DNA of 17,066 nt from an uncultured Christensenellaceae bacterium (GCA_944381335.1 CALWKT010000114.1:1-17066), one strand, 5' to 3'. Positions 1 through 6,724 are shown, counted from the first letter of the stretch. The notes: generated from the letters alone by a model not told the origin. Program-made: numbers and translations.

Positions 1-31
1 AGAGAGTTGAACCAAACTCTCTATTTTGTTT
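1..31 (+). terminator. Rho-independent terminator of an upstream gene
   Basis: An 8 bp perfect stem (AGAGAGTT at 1-8 with AACTCTCT at 15-22) closes a 6 nt loop and is followed by ATTTTGTTT. This fits an intrinsic terminator for a plus-strand gene lying before the window. That gene is not visible, so the direction is inferred from the T-rich tail. Confidence 0.65.
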
Positions 32-443
32 ATCCGGGCGACCCAAACTAGAAACGTGAGCCTTGGAAAAGCGTCGAATTGGCAAAAATCATGCAGGTTG
101 ACGTGGACGCACGTTGAAGGGCAGGGCGTATGCGGGCAAGCGCATTGCTTTTCAGGTGGATTTAGCGCGTCGTATAATGCGGAAATATTACCCTCAGATA
201 TAATCTGGTATACCGTTTCTTGCCCAGGTTGTTTTCGGCGTGACGGAAACTTTTATTCTCAGCTCTGTTCAGGTTTGAATTTAAGTGGCCGCATCTTACT
301 GATAATCTATATAATAATAAAGTCTTATCGCGATATGTAATATATGTTAATTTTCTTGCAAAGCAAGAATTTCTATGATATTATTAAAACAATAAATTTT
401 GACAAAATTCGGGAAATTAAGCACGGTTGTATAGGGGTTTTTA
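32..443. other. Non-coding stretch, no gene supported
   Basis: Open frames at 26-340 and 344-703 have no ribosome site, no recognisable motifs and composition unlike the real genes, so I do not call them. The left part (about 32-250) is GC-richer and has small hairpins, for example ACGTG/CACGT around a GACG loop near 110-123 and ATGCG/CGCAT around 129-144. The right part is AT-rich. A 7 bp hairpin (353-369, TTCTTGC/GCAAGAA, 3 nt loop) is followed by TTTCT. A perfect -35-like TTGACA lies at 399-404, but the only TATA-like hexamer after it (428-433) is 23 nt away, too far for a normal promoter. No known riboswitch or RNA consensus was recognised. Confidence 0.5.
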
Positions 444-2018
444 ATGAGCGAGACTCTGTTTATTGCGATAGGTTACATAGTTTTTACCGTCTACACGGTA
501 GGCATAATGGCTATAGGCGCGTTGGTAGAAAAAAAGACGAATATAGACAAGCTTGTTTGCCGCAAACTGACGCATATCGTTTCTGCCTTGATATGGATAA
601 TATGCTACTTCTTTTTCGGTTGTTCCATTCATTGGGTGCTGCTCAACGGTATAGGCGCGGTGCTTCTCGGGATTGTGACTTTCAAAGGTATAGGCGCGTT
701 TGACAGAAGCGATGCAAAGAAGAGTTACGGTCTTTTTTATTTGGGATTTTCCACCTTTGTTACCGCGCTGATATGCTATTTGGTGGGTGAAGAACTTTAT
801 CTTTACACGGGTATAGCATATTACTGTCTTGCAATAGGCGACGGTTTTGCGCCGATTGTTGCAAAGTGCGCGAAAAATCACAACGTCGAGATTATGCCGG
901 GGCGCACCCTGCTGGGCAGTCTCACCGTGTTTGTGTTGTCCACCGTGTCTGCATTGGTCTTTAATTATATATTCAAAATGGGATTGCCTCTGATTTTCGT
1001 TTTTTCAGTGGGAGCGCTTACCGCAATTGCAGAATTTTACGGGCTTAAAGGGCTTGACAATCTGCTGATAGAGTTTTCGGTTTTCGGATATCTGCTGTTA
1101 TACCACTACGGTCTGGTACCCGTTCACCTGATGGTTGTGATCATAATTTCTCTGCCGTTGGCGTTGGGAGCGATAAAATCGCGCAGTCTCAGCATTTCGG
1201 GCGGCATTGCGGCATTGCTGCTGTTTCTGGTCATAGGATTTTTCGGAAAGAGCTATATTCCGGTTTTGTTTACCGCCATTTTGTTTGTAATTGCCGCTGC
1301 GGTTGCGGTCGTTACGGGGAAGATCTGCCGCAAGATGAAAAAACCGGAAAACGAAGTGAACGTGCTTGAGAATAAATCAAGCGACGACGGCGCCGGGGTT
1401 GAGTCGAAAAATGCTGAAGAGGCACAGCCTGAGCCGGGCGAAACCGCTTTGAAAAAGCATGATAAAAACCGCGGACGTACCGCAAAGCAGGTAGGAGCGG
1501 TGGGTCTTGTTGCGGCAATATGCATCGTGATTTATTATTTTACCGCAAACGATCTGTTCCTCATGTTGTTTTACGCAGTACTCGGCGAGCAGTTCGCTGA
1601 CTCGCTTGCTTCGGATATCGGCAGACTGACCCGATATAAAAATATTGACATAATCAAGTTCTGCCCGGTTGAAAAGGGCATAAGCGGAGGAGTTTCAGTA
1701 CTCGGCACGTTGTGTGCGCTGGTAAGCAGTGTGATCTTCATGCTGATACCGCTTTTGTTCGATACTTTTGACTGGAGATACTTTGCGTTGCTCGCCGCGC
1801 TCGCGTTCGCAGGCACGCTTATAGATTCTGTTCTGGGCTCTCTCGTGCAGGCGCTGTACCGTTGCCCGGTCTGCGGGAAATACACTGAGGAGTCATCGCA
1901 TTGCAACGGCAAGGTTCAACTGGTAAAGGGCATTTCCTGGATCAAAAACAGTGAAGTGAACTTTCTCAGCAGCGTAATCCTGTGCCTTATAAGCGCAGGC
2001 ATACTATTACTGTTGTAA
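444..2018 (+). CDS. Fusion of dolichol/phytol-kinase-like and DUF92 (VTE6-like) domains
   Basis: A 524-residue multi-pass membrane protein made of two families. Residues about 1-230 look like the dolichol/phytol kinase (SEC59/VTE5) family: CRKLTHI at 39-45, AIGDGFAPI at 130-138, GRTLLGS at 153-159. After a charged linker (about 298-345), which splits the DUF92 unit that seems to begin near 249 (SISGGIAALLL), come clear DUF92/TMEM19 signatures: GEQFADSLASDIG (381-393), GISGGVSVLGT (412-422), GTLIDSVLGSLVQA (457-470), a CPVCG-containing loop (474-478) and NSEVNFLSS (502-510). In plants VTE5 phosphorylates phytol with CTP and the DUF92 protein VTE6 phosphorylates phytyl phosphate. By inference this one protein could turn a polyprenol into its diphosphate in two steps. 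The start at 444 has AGGGG (433-437) 6 nt upstream. A cis-prenyltransferase gene follows after 67 nt, which supports an isoprenoid role. The substrate is unknown. Confidence 0.82.
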   Translation: MSETLFIAIGYIVFTVYTVGIMAIGALVEKKTNIDKLVCRKLTHIVSALIWIICYFFFGCSIHWVLLNGIGAVLLGIVTFKGIGAFDRSDAKKSYGLFYLGFSTFVTALICYLVGEELYLYTGIAYYCLAIGDGFAPIVAKCAKNHNVEIMPGRTLLGSLTVFVLSTVSALVFNYIFKMGLPLIFVFSVGALTAIAEFYGLKGLDNLLIEFSVFGYLLLYHYGLVPVHLMVVIIISLPLALGAIKSRSLSISGGIAALLLFLVIGFFGKSYIPVLFTAILFVIAAAVAVVTGKICRKMKKPENEVNVLENKSSDDGAGVESKNAEEAQPEPGETALKKHDKNRGRTAKQVGAVGLVAAICIVIYYFTANDLFLMLFYAVLGEQFADSLASDIGRLTRYKNIDIIKFCPVEKGISGGVSVLGTLCALVSSVIFMLIPLLFDTFDWRYFALLAALAFAGTLIDSVLGSLVQALYRCPVCGKYTEESSHCNGKVQLVKGISWIKNSEVNFLSSVILCLISAGILLLL

Positions 2019-2085
2019 ACTGCCTGCAGTCGCAGATAAAATGAGAGCAGTGGCGTAATCGTAAAATCTTATACGGAGAAATATC

Positions 2086-2775
2086 ATGAGCAATAACAAC
2101 GGCATACCCGCAACTGTGGGGCTGATCATGGACGGAAACGGACGTTGGGCAAAAAACAACGGGCTTAAACGCGGCGAAGGTCACACAAAGGGCATTGAAA
2201 ACATGATAAAGATCACCGCTCACGCTTTTGAAGTGGGCGTAAAAAATATGGTTTGCTATGGCCTTTCCACAGAAAATCTGTCAAGACCGGAAGAGGAGAT
2301 AAACCATATATACGACCTTGTCATCAAAGTGTTTGACATTTTCGTAACAGTGTTCTCACGGTTGAAGGCATGCGTTAAATATATCGGAGATCTGGACCGT
2401 CTGCCCGAAGCCGTGAGAGAATCCATGAAGAGATCCGAAAATGCTCTGAACAAATTCGAAGGGAGAGGCAGAACGATTTATGTGGCAATTGCATACGGCA
2501 GCCGCAAGGAAATCGTTTCAGCAGTGAACAGAGCGATCGCGCTGGGAAAGCCGGTGGACGAGGATAGCTTTTTAAATATGCTGGAAATGCCGGAAGAGCC
2601 CGAACTCATAATACGCACGGGCGGAGAGAGCAGACTCTCCAATTTTTTGCTTTATCAGTCGTCGTATTCCGAATTATACTTCAGCGACAAATATTTCCCT
2701 GATTTCGACAATTCCGATTTTGACGAGGCGCTTGCCTGGTACGCAAAACGCAGCCGCAGGCACGGACAGATATAA
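2086..2775 (+). CDS. Cis-prenyltransferase (UppS-like, divergent)
   Basis: A 229-residue member of the undecaprenyl diphosphate synthase family, which adds isopentenyl diphosphate units in cis to an allylic diphosphate at the membrane surface. Conserved parts are IMDGNGRWAK (14-23, catalytic Asp16, Trp21), His33, STEN (61-64), and IIRTGGESRLSNFLL (175-189, diphosphate-binding Arg177 and Arg183) followed by YSELYF with Glu196. Two normally strong positions differ: the Trp after STEN is Leu65, and the Asn-Tyr-Gly-Gly-Arg motif reads AYGSR (136-140). It is also shorter than usual (about 240-255). Housekeeping uppS in Firmicutes usually precedes cdsA and dxr, which are absent here, so this is probably a second, specialised enzyme. 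CGGAGA at 2074-2079 is a good ribosome site. Product chain length cannot be told from the sequence. Confidence 0.88.
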   Translation: MSNNNGIPATVGLIMDGNGRWAKNNGLKRGEGHTKGIENMIKITAHAFEVGVKNMVCYGLSTENLSRPEEEINHIYDLVIKVFDIFVTVFSRLKACVKYIGDLDRLPEAVRESMKRSENALNKFEGRGRTIYVAIAYGSRKEIVSAVNRAIALGKPVDEDSFLNMLEMPEEPELIIRTGGESRLSNFLLYQSSYSELYFSDKYFPDFDNSDFDEALAWYAKRSRRHGQI

Positions 2776-2816
2776 CCGTGCACGACGAGATATTTCTCCG
2801 ACATTACCGTTACGGG

Positions 2817-2822
2817 AAGGAG
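2817..2822 (+). promoter_or_regulatory. Ribosome binding site fixing the start at 2828
   Basis: AAGGAG lies 5 nt before ATG 2828. This selects 2828 over the longer frame opening at 2720, which would overlap the prenyltransferase gene and lacks such a site. Confidence 0.8.
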
Positions 2823-2827
2823 CGCCT

Positions 2828-3757
2828 ATGAACTTTGAAAGAAAATTCAACGCAGGGATCACTTTGCAGACAAATCTGCGTGAGTTCAAAACTTTTTTAG
2901 ACGATTTCGGGCGGTATATCCATTCTTTTTACTTTTCACCTCCTTGCGGCGTAAAATTTCACACGAGGTCAAAAGTGGCGGCTCAGCTACTTCTGCCGCA
3001 AAAGAGGGCGTTGCTTTGGGATATGCTTGAACTGATCAAAGAGCGCGGCATATACACAGAGTTGCTTCTGAATACGCTTTGTCTTGACGACGATATGGTT
3101 AAAAAGGCTGCTGATACGCTTGGAAAACACGGCGTGACCCCGGACCGCATATGCATAATGGAAAAATATTACGACGCCGCAAAGACTTGCTATCCGACCG
3201 GGGAATATATCTGGAGTTTTAACAACGGAATACGCTCGGAGGCGGCATTTCAGAAAGTCCGCGAAAATTACGGAGCGGACGCATTTGTGCTCGGGTCCAA
3301 TTTCATCAGACGTAACGATCTGTTTGCCCGCCTCAAGGCAGCGGGGGCAGACGTTTACCTGTTGCTCAACAACGGCTGTTCCTTTAACTGCGGAACGTGC
3401 AATAACACATCGTCGACCTGCAACGAGACCTTTTGCCGCAATATGAAAGAGTACAGCGTGGAATATCTTTATGCGCTTCAGAGCATATTCCCGCAGGAGT
3501 TAAAATACGGCGTCATAGACGTCGACAGCGTCATGTGCTTTAAAATTTCAAACAGAGGAAGCAGTCTTGACTTTCTGCGCCGCGCGATAGACAGCTACGT
3601 AAACTGCCGCGTGAGGGATTTTGTGAAAGCCGACAAAAACAATTTCGCGCTTTGGGGACGTGCCGGTTACTTCTGGAAATATTTCAGAAACATGGACCTG
3701 GACAGGATAATAGATTATAAGCAGAAAATTCTCGGTGTCGATCTGCATATGGACTGA
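2828..3757 (+). CDS. U32-like TIM-barrel protein with cysteine cluster, putative Fe-S
   Basis: A 309-residue soluble protein. Its pattern resembles the U32 peptidase / UbiU-UbiV superfamily: repeating strand-helix units, a strand ending in the Ser-Phe-Asn-Asn-Gly-Ile-Arg segment (130-136), then DAFVLGSNFIRR (151-162), then LLLNNGCSFNCGTCNN (178-193). Cys184, Cys188 and Cys191, with Cys198 and Cys203 close by, could hold an iron-sulfur cluster. In the characterised relatives UbiU and UbiV, [4Fe-4S] proteins take part in O2-independent hydroxylation of a prenylated quinone ring. The CxxxCxxC spacing also recalls radical SAM enzymes, but it sits mid-protein after several barrel strands, so I do not call it one. 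It lies between the prenyltransferase and the peptide genes. Function is unassigned and the family link is moderate. Confidence 0.6.
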   Translation: MNFERKFNAGITLQTNLREFKTFLDDFGRYIHSFYFSPPCGVKFHTRSKVAAQLLLPQKRALLWDMLELIKERGIYTELLLNTLCLDDDMVKKAADTLGKHGVTPDRICIMEKYYDAAKTCYPTGEYIWSFNNGIRSEAAFQKVRENYGADAFVLGSNFIRRNDLFARLKAAGADVYLLLNNGCSFNCGTCNNTSSTCNETFCRNMKEYSVEYLYALQSIFPQELKYGVIDVDSVMCFKISNRGSSLDFLRRAIDSYVNCRVRDFVKADKNNFALWGRAGYFWKYFRNMDLDRIIDYKQKILGVDLHMD

Positions 3758-3790
3758 AAAGCATTCTGTGTGCCCGGCACGCAACGAAGG

Positions 3791-3811
3791 CGACCGGTCC
3801 GGGATCGGTTG
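3791..3811 (+). other. Intergenic hairpin without T-tract
   Basis: A 21 nt inverted repeat (CGACCGGTC pairing with GGATCGGTTG-side bases, 9 bp including two G-T pairs, 3 nt loop) sits in the 87 nt gap before the metallopeptidase-like gene. No T-run follows, so it is not an intrinsic terminator. It could be an mRNA processing or stability element within the operon. Confidence 0.4.
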
Positions 3812-3844
3812 AAAGCAGTAAATTTGTGGGGTAATTCGTAGAAG

Positions 3845-4450
3845 ATGCAAAATACGGAAATCACATTGGAAAAATATTTGTCCGCTCCTGCCGAAGGACT
3901 TGAAACGCCCGATTTTACAAAGGGGAAAGCCGCGGACATTTTCCGCAAACTTGCCGGAACGCTTTGCAGAATACCCTTCGTCAAAAAGGCGTATATAAAA
4001 AAGTTGCTCTCAGAACTTGAAAAATGCGGAATAATCAATCACTTCGGATTTAAAGTGCCTTTCAGATTCAAGGTGCGGGCATTCATGCACGACGGGGGAT
4101 ATATAAGCATATCTTACGGCACGTTCATAAGAATGTCGCCTGCGTCTTTTATGCAGATTCTTTGCCACGAACTTGCGCATGCCTGGCTGAGCGGAACGCC
4201 GTTTTACTGTGATCTCAAGCAGACGGACCGGCAGTTCAGAAAGACTTTTTGCGGAATTTCGGACGCCACTCTTGCCGATCGCGGAGCGCCGGTAGAAATG
4301 TATGCCGCTGCAGCCGAGATCAGGTTGCTTGACTCGGTCGCTTCGTTGACGGAAGGAAAAACGTCAAAGAAAATATTTTTCAGAGCTCGCGACGCAGAAA
4401 AAAAATTTAATGTTATTAAAAAAGCCTTAAACGGTTTACAAAGACCTTGA
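3845..4450 (+). CDS. HExxH metallopeptidase-like protein
   Basis: A 201-residue protein with a zinc-peptidase motif, CHELAHAW at 107-114 (His108, Glu109, His112). A candidate third ligand is one of the glutamates in VEMYAAAAEI (Glu151 or Glu158), about 40 residues on, as in gluzincin-like or SprT-like folds. No signal peptide or membrane segment is seen, so it should be cytoplasmic. The N-terminal third is basic and helical. The ribosome site is weak: GTGGGGT at 3826-3832 lies 13 nt before the ATG. Its position immediately before the small Cys-Cys-Cys peptide gene, in the same direction with a 55 nt gap, makes it a candidate leader peptidase. That role is inferred only from context. No named family was recognised beyond the motif. 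Confidence 0.72.
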   Translation: MQNTEITLEKYLSAPAEGLETPDFTKGKAADIFRKLAGTLCRIPFVKKAYIKKLLSELEKCGIINHFGFKVPFRFKVRAFMHDGGYISISYGTFIRMSPASFMQILCHELAHAWLSGTPFYCDLKQTDRQFRKTFCGISDATLADRGAPVEMYAAAAEIRLLDSVASLTEGKTSKKIFFRARDAEKKFNVIKKALNGLQRP

Positions 4451-4482
4451 TTTGCGATACAATAAAAGCGATGATTTTTATC

Positions 4483-4495
4483 AGAGGAGAAGGAG
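4483..4495 (+). promoter_or_regulatory. Doubled ribosome binding site of the small peptide gene
   Basis: AGAGGAGAAGGAG carries AGGAG twice (4485-4489 and 4491-4495), ending 10 nt before ATG 4506. It is the strongest purine run in this operon. It supports translation of the short frame from 4506 rather than from the TTG at 4452, and suggests high expression of the peptide. Confidence 0.75.
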
Positions 4496-4505
4496 AGAGA
4501 GTACA

Positions 4506-4643
4506 ATGGATAACAAGATCGACGAAAAACTCACCGAGAAAGAGGATATTCTTCAGGAATACAGCCAGCAGACGGAGAGCGACGACATCCACTTTGAACA
4601 CATTGACTGGGTTTACAGCGACGGTAGCGGCTGCTGTTGCTGA
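4506..4643 (+). CDS. Small acidic peptide ending GSGCCC, putative RiPP precursor
   Basis: A 45-residue product. The first part (1-28) is charged and polar, like a leader. The tail reads HFEHIDWVYSDGSGCCC (29-45), with three adjacent cysteines as the very last residues and no other cysteine in the peptide. A strong doubled ribosome site precedes it. The next gene starts 3 nt after its stop, and a radical SAM/SPASM enzyme follows that. Short peptide plus SPASM enzyme plus nearby peptidase is the usual make-up of a RiPP locus. Possible modification sites are the cysteines (thioether, thiol alkylation or metal binding) and the aromatic stretch WVYSD; Tyr-Ser-Asp fits the aromatic-X-X pattern used by cyclophane-forming enzymes. 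No exporter gene or double-Gly cleavage site is seen, so the product may act inside the cell. No database match is claimed. Confidence 0.8.
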   Translation: MDNKIDEKLTEKEDILQEYSQQTESDDIHFEHIDWVYSDGSGCCC

Positions 4644-4646
4644 GTT

Positions 4647-5576
4647 ATGTACGGTTATTTCAGGCCGTACCAATCCAGCCTTACTCAGGGTGAGCTGAAT
4701 CTGTTCAATGCTTATTATTGCAGAATTTGTTATTGCCTGCGGCTTTACAGCGGTCAGGCATCGCGTTTTTTCACCACATACGACGCCGCTATATACGCGA
4801 TGATAATCAATCTTGAAAACAGAGAGCCTCATCCCCCGGTTCTGCCTTGTCAAAGGTTGAAAACGGGCAATATGAAACTGTTTGAACACGATAATACGGG
4901 CATAAAATTTGCTCGTATTTCGCTTATTAGTTTCGGAGCGAAGGTGCGGGACGATCTTCTCGACGGCAACAGGGCAAGGGCAAAAGCATGCCTTGCATTG
5001 TTCGGCAAAGCGATCAGAAAGGCGGAAAGCGACGAGCCGCTCCTTACCGAGATAGGCATTGAGGGGACGAACGAGGTAAACAGGCGCCAGAACGAAGGCG
5101 AAGATATTTACAGCGTGCTTGCCGCATACAGCGATATGGCAATAAAATCGTTTTCATCCTCATTCAGGTTCGGTGAAAAAACCGCGGAACTTCTCAGGGC
5201 GATCTCCGAATGGATATTTTTCGTGGATATGATATGCGATTACGCTGACGATTACAAAAGTGACGCCTACAACGCGCTGAAGACCCCCGGACTTGCCACT
5301 TTCAAGCAGTATTTCGACGCCGAATATTCATCTTTTATGCAGATCGAAAAAAGAATTACCGGCAGACTCGTGGACGCAGTGATGTCAGTCCGCGACGACA
5401 GTATGCTTTGGAACACTTTGTTCAAAATAATACTAAATTCAGTAAATACGATCATCCCTTCTGCAATCGAAGGAAACGACATCAGATACAACTACTTCAA
5501 AGAGGTGTGGCAGCGCTACTTTGAAATAAAAAAACACAAAGCCATGACAAAAAGGCTTGGTCTCAGCAAAAAATGA
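4647..5576 (+). CDS. DUF5685 family protein
   Basis: A 309-residue, mostly helical cytoplasmic protein. Recalled family hallmarks fit: N-terminal MYGYFRPY, a YCRIC element (24-28), a further Cys68, an Asp-rich GAKVRDDLLDG (97-107), and FFVDMICDYADDYKSDAYN (191-209). The family has no established function as far as I know. The two Asp-rich helices (Asp102/Asp103/Asp106; Asp194/Asp198/Asp202/Asp206) resemble the paired Mg-diphosphate-binding motifs of trans-prenyl and phytoene synthases, so a terpenoid-synthase-like fold is a reasonable inference. The CxxC plus Cys68 may bind metal. No ribosome site is visible; with only 3 nt after the peptide stop, translation is probably coupled to it. Its TGA overlaps the next ATG. 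Expected partners are the peptide and the radical SAM enzyme. Confidence 0.78.
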   Translation: MYGYFRPYQSSLTQGELNLFNAYYCRICYCLRLYSGQASRFFTTYDAAIYAMIINLENREPHPPVLPCQRLKTGNMKLFEHDNTGIKFARISLISFGAKVRDDLLDGNRARAKACLALFGKAIRKAESDEPLLTEIGIEGTNEVNRRQNEGEDIYSVLAAYSDMAIKSFSSSFRFGEKTAELLRAISEWIFFVDMICDYADDYKSDAYNALKTPGLATFKQYFDAEYSSFMQIEKRITGRLVDAVMSVRDDSMLWNTLFKIILNSVNTIIPSAIEGNDIRYNYFKEVWQRYFEIKKHKAMTKRLGLSKK

Positions 5577-6724
5577 AAAAGATCGAAGTAATTCTCAAAG
5601 TCACGCAGAACTGCAATCTCCGTTGCGCTTATTGTTATAACAGCGGCACCGGCTATGCCGCTCAGACGCTCAGCATTGAAAAGTTTGAAAAACTGCTCAG
5701 CGTACTTCTGACCGAGTACAATCTCATACACATTATCTGGCACGGAGGAGAACCGCTCATGGCCGGCAAGGAGTTTTTCCGCAAAGCCATGGACGCGGAA
5801 AACCGGATACGTGTACAGAGCAGCGTTATTATAGAAAACAGCATTCAGACAAACGGTACGCTTATAGACGGCGAATGGATCAGGTTTTTCAAACAGAATA
5901 AATTCCGCATAGGGATTTCTTTTGACGGAATAGAAAACGACAAATACCGCAGTCAGACGCAAAAAGTGCTTGAAGCAATGAAAAAGCTGAGAGCCGCCGG
6001 GCTTGATTTCAGTTGCATTGCCGTGGTTGCCGATGACGATTACGATCTCAAGGCGAATTATCGCTATTTTGCCGGGCAGGGCATAAACTTTGACTTCAAT
6101 CAGGTGTTCGGAGAAGGCGCGGCAAAGGATATGGCAGCGCTTAAAACGAGCGAGTTTGCAAAAGCGTACAATCAGCTTTTCGACGAGTGGCTTTACGATA
6201 CGGACGGAGTGAACGTCAGGTCGTTCAGCTTTTACGTGGGACTTGCCGTGGGAGGAAGATTCAGGATATGCACGTGCAGTTCCTGTCATATGAAATATCT
6301 CGGCGTTACGCCGGACGGTACGCTTTACAATTGCGGCAGAGCGGGCGTGGAGGCATATCCGTTCGGCAACATAGACGATTTTGAAACCGCAAGGCAGATA
6401 TACACGTCCGACGGAGCGATCGCGCTGATCAAAGGTTCGATAGAACGCAGAAACAAATGCAAGAAGAGTTGCGAATATTTCGATCTTTGCGGCGGCGGTT
6501 GCGCTGATATCGCAATAGGAGAGGGGGATCTTTCGGCTATGCCGGAAAATTATTGTTTGTTTTTCAAAACGGTATATAGCCACATTTCTCAAACTGTGCG
6601 CGGATTGTTTGAGAAAAACGTGCCGCTGGACACTCTGAACCCGGCTATACGAACGGTACTTGCAAAAAGTCTTACGCGCATGAGCGGTCCGACGTCCAAC
6701 GACGTTTCCGACACATACGTCTGA
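5573..6724 (+). CDS. Radical SAM/SPASM peptide-modifying enzyme
   Basis: A 383-residue enzyme. The N-terminal CNLRCAYCY holds the radical SAM [4Fe-4S] cysteines Cys14, Cys18 and Cys21. WHGGEP (56-61) is the SAM-binding GGE region, and QTNGT (92-96) and ISFDG (115-119) are typical barrel strands. The C-terminal SPASM domain is complete: Cys238-X10-Gly-X4-Cys254, then Cys296, Cys300, Cys306, Cys310 (DLCGGGC) and Cys328, enough for two auxiliary clusters. The usual CxxC in the second half is CxxxC here. Enzymes of this type install thioether, carbon-carbon or other bonds in ribosomal peptides, or mature sulfatases; no sulfatase gene is nearby, while a small cysteine-ending peptide is. No fused RRE/PqqD domain is seen. 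ATG 5573 overlaps the DUF5685 stop by 4 nt. A strong terminator follows, so this is the last gene of the operon. Confidence 0.9.
   Translation: MKKIEVILKVTQNCNLRCAYCYNSGTGYAAQTLSIEKFEKLLSVLLTEYNLIHIIWHGGEPLMAGKEFFRKAMDAENRIRVQSSVIIENSIQTNGTLIDGEWIRFFKQNKFRIGISFDGIENDKYRSQTQKVLEAMKKLRAAGLDFSCIAVVADDDYDLKANYRYFAGQGINFDFNQVFGEGAAKDMAALKTSEFAKAYNQLFDEWLYDTDGVNVRSFSFYVGLAVGGRFRICTCSSCHMKYLGVTPDGTLYNCGRAGVEAYPFGNIDDFETARQIYTSDGAIALIKGSIERRNKCKKSCEYFDLCGGGCADIAIGEGDLSAMPENYCLFFKTVYSHISQTVRGLFEKNVPLDTLNPAIRTVLAKSLTRMSGPTSNDVSDTYV

Noticed and set aside
399..433. Promoter TTGACA (399-404) with TGTATA (428-433)
   Set aside because: The 23 nt spacer is too long for a normal sigma-A promoter. The operon promoter remains unlocated.
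26..703. Open frames 26-340 and 344-703 as small genes
   Set aside because: No ribosome site and no domain pattern; the second overlaps the well-supported membrane kinase-like gene in another frame.
510..705. Three copies of a TATAGGCGCG-like word as a DNA repeat
   Set aside because: They lie in one frame and encode Ile-Gly-Ala segments of membrane helices, so codon reuse explains them.
2828..3757. The CxxxCxxC of the U32-like protein as a second radical SAM enzyme
   Set aside because: The motif sits at residue 184 after several barrel strands, no GGE-type SAM-binding segment follows, and the spacing context fits a U32-like barrel better.
4452..4643. Longer version of the small peptide starting at TTG 4452
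   Set aside because: It would translate the ribosome site itself as an Arg-rich run and has no site of its own; ATG 4506 fits far better.
5516..6592. 358-codon minus-strand frame opposite the radical SAM gene
   Set aside because: It mirrors the codon pattern of a clearly real plus-strand enzyme with all its cysteine motifs and has no recognisable protein features.
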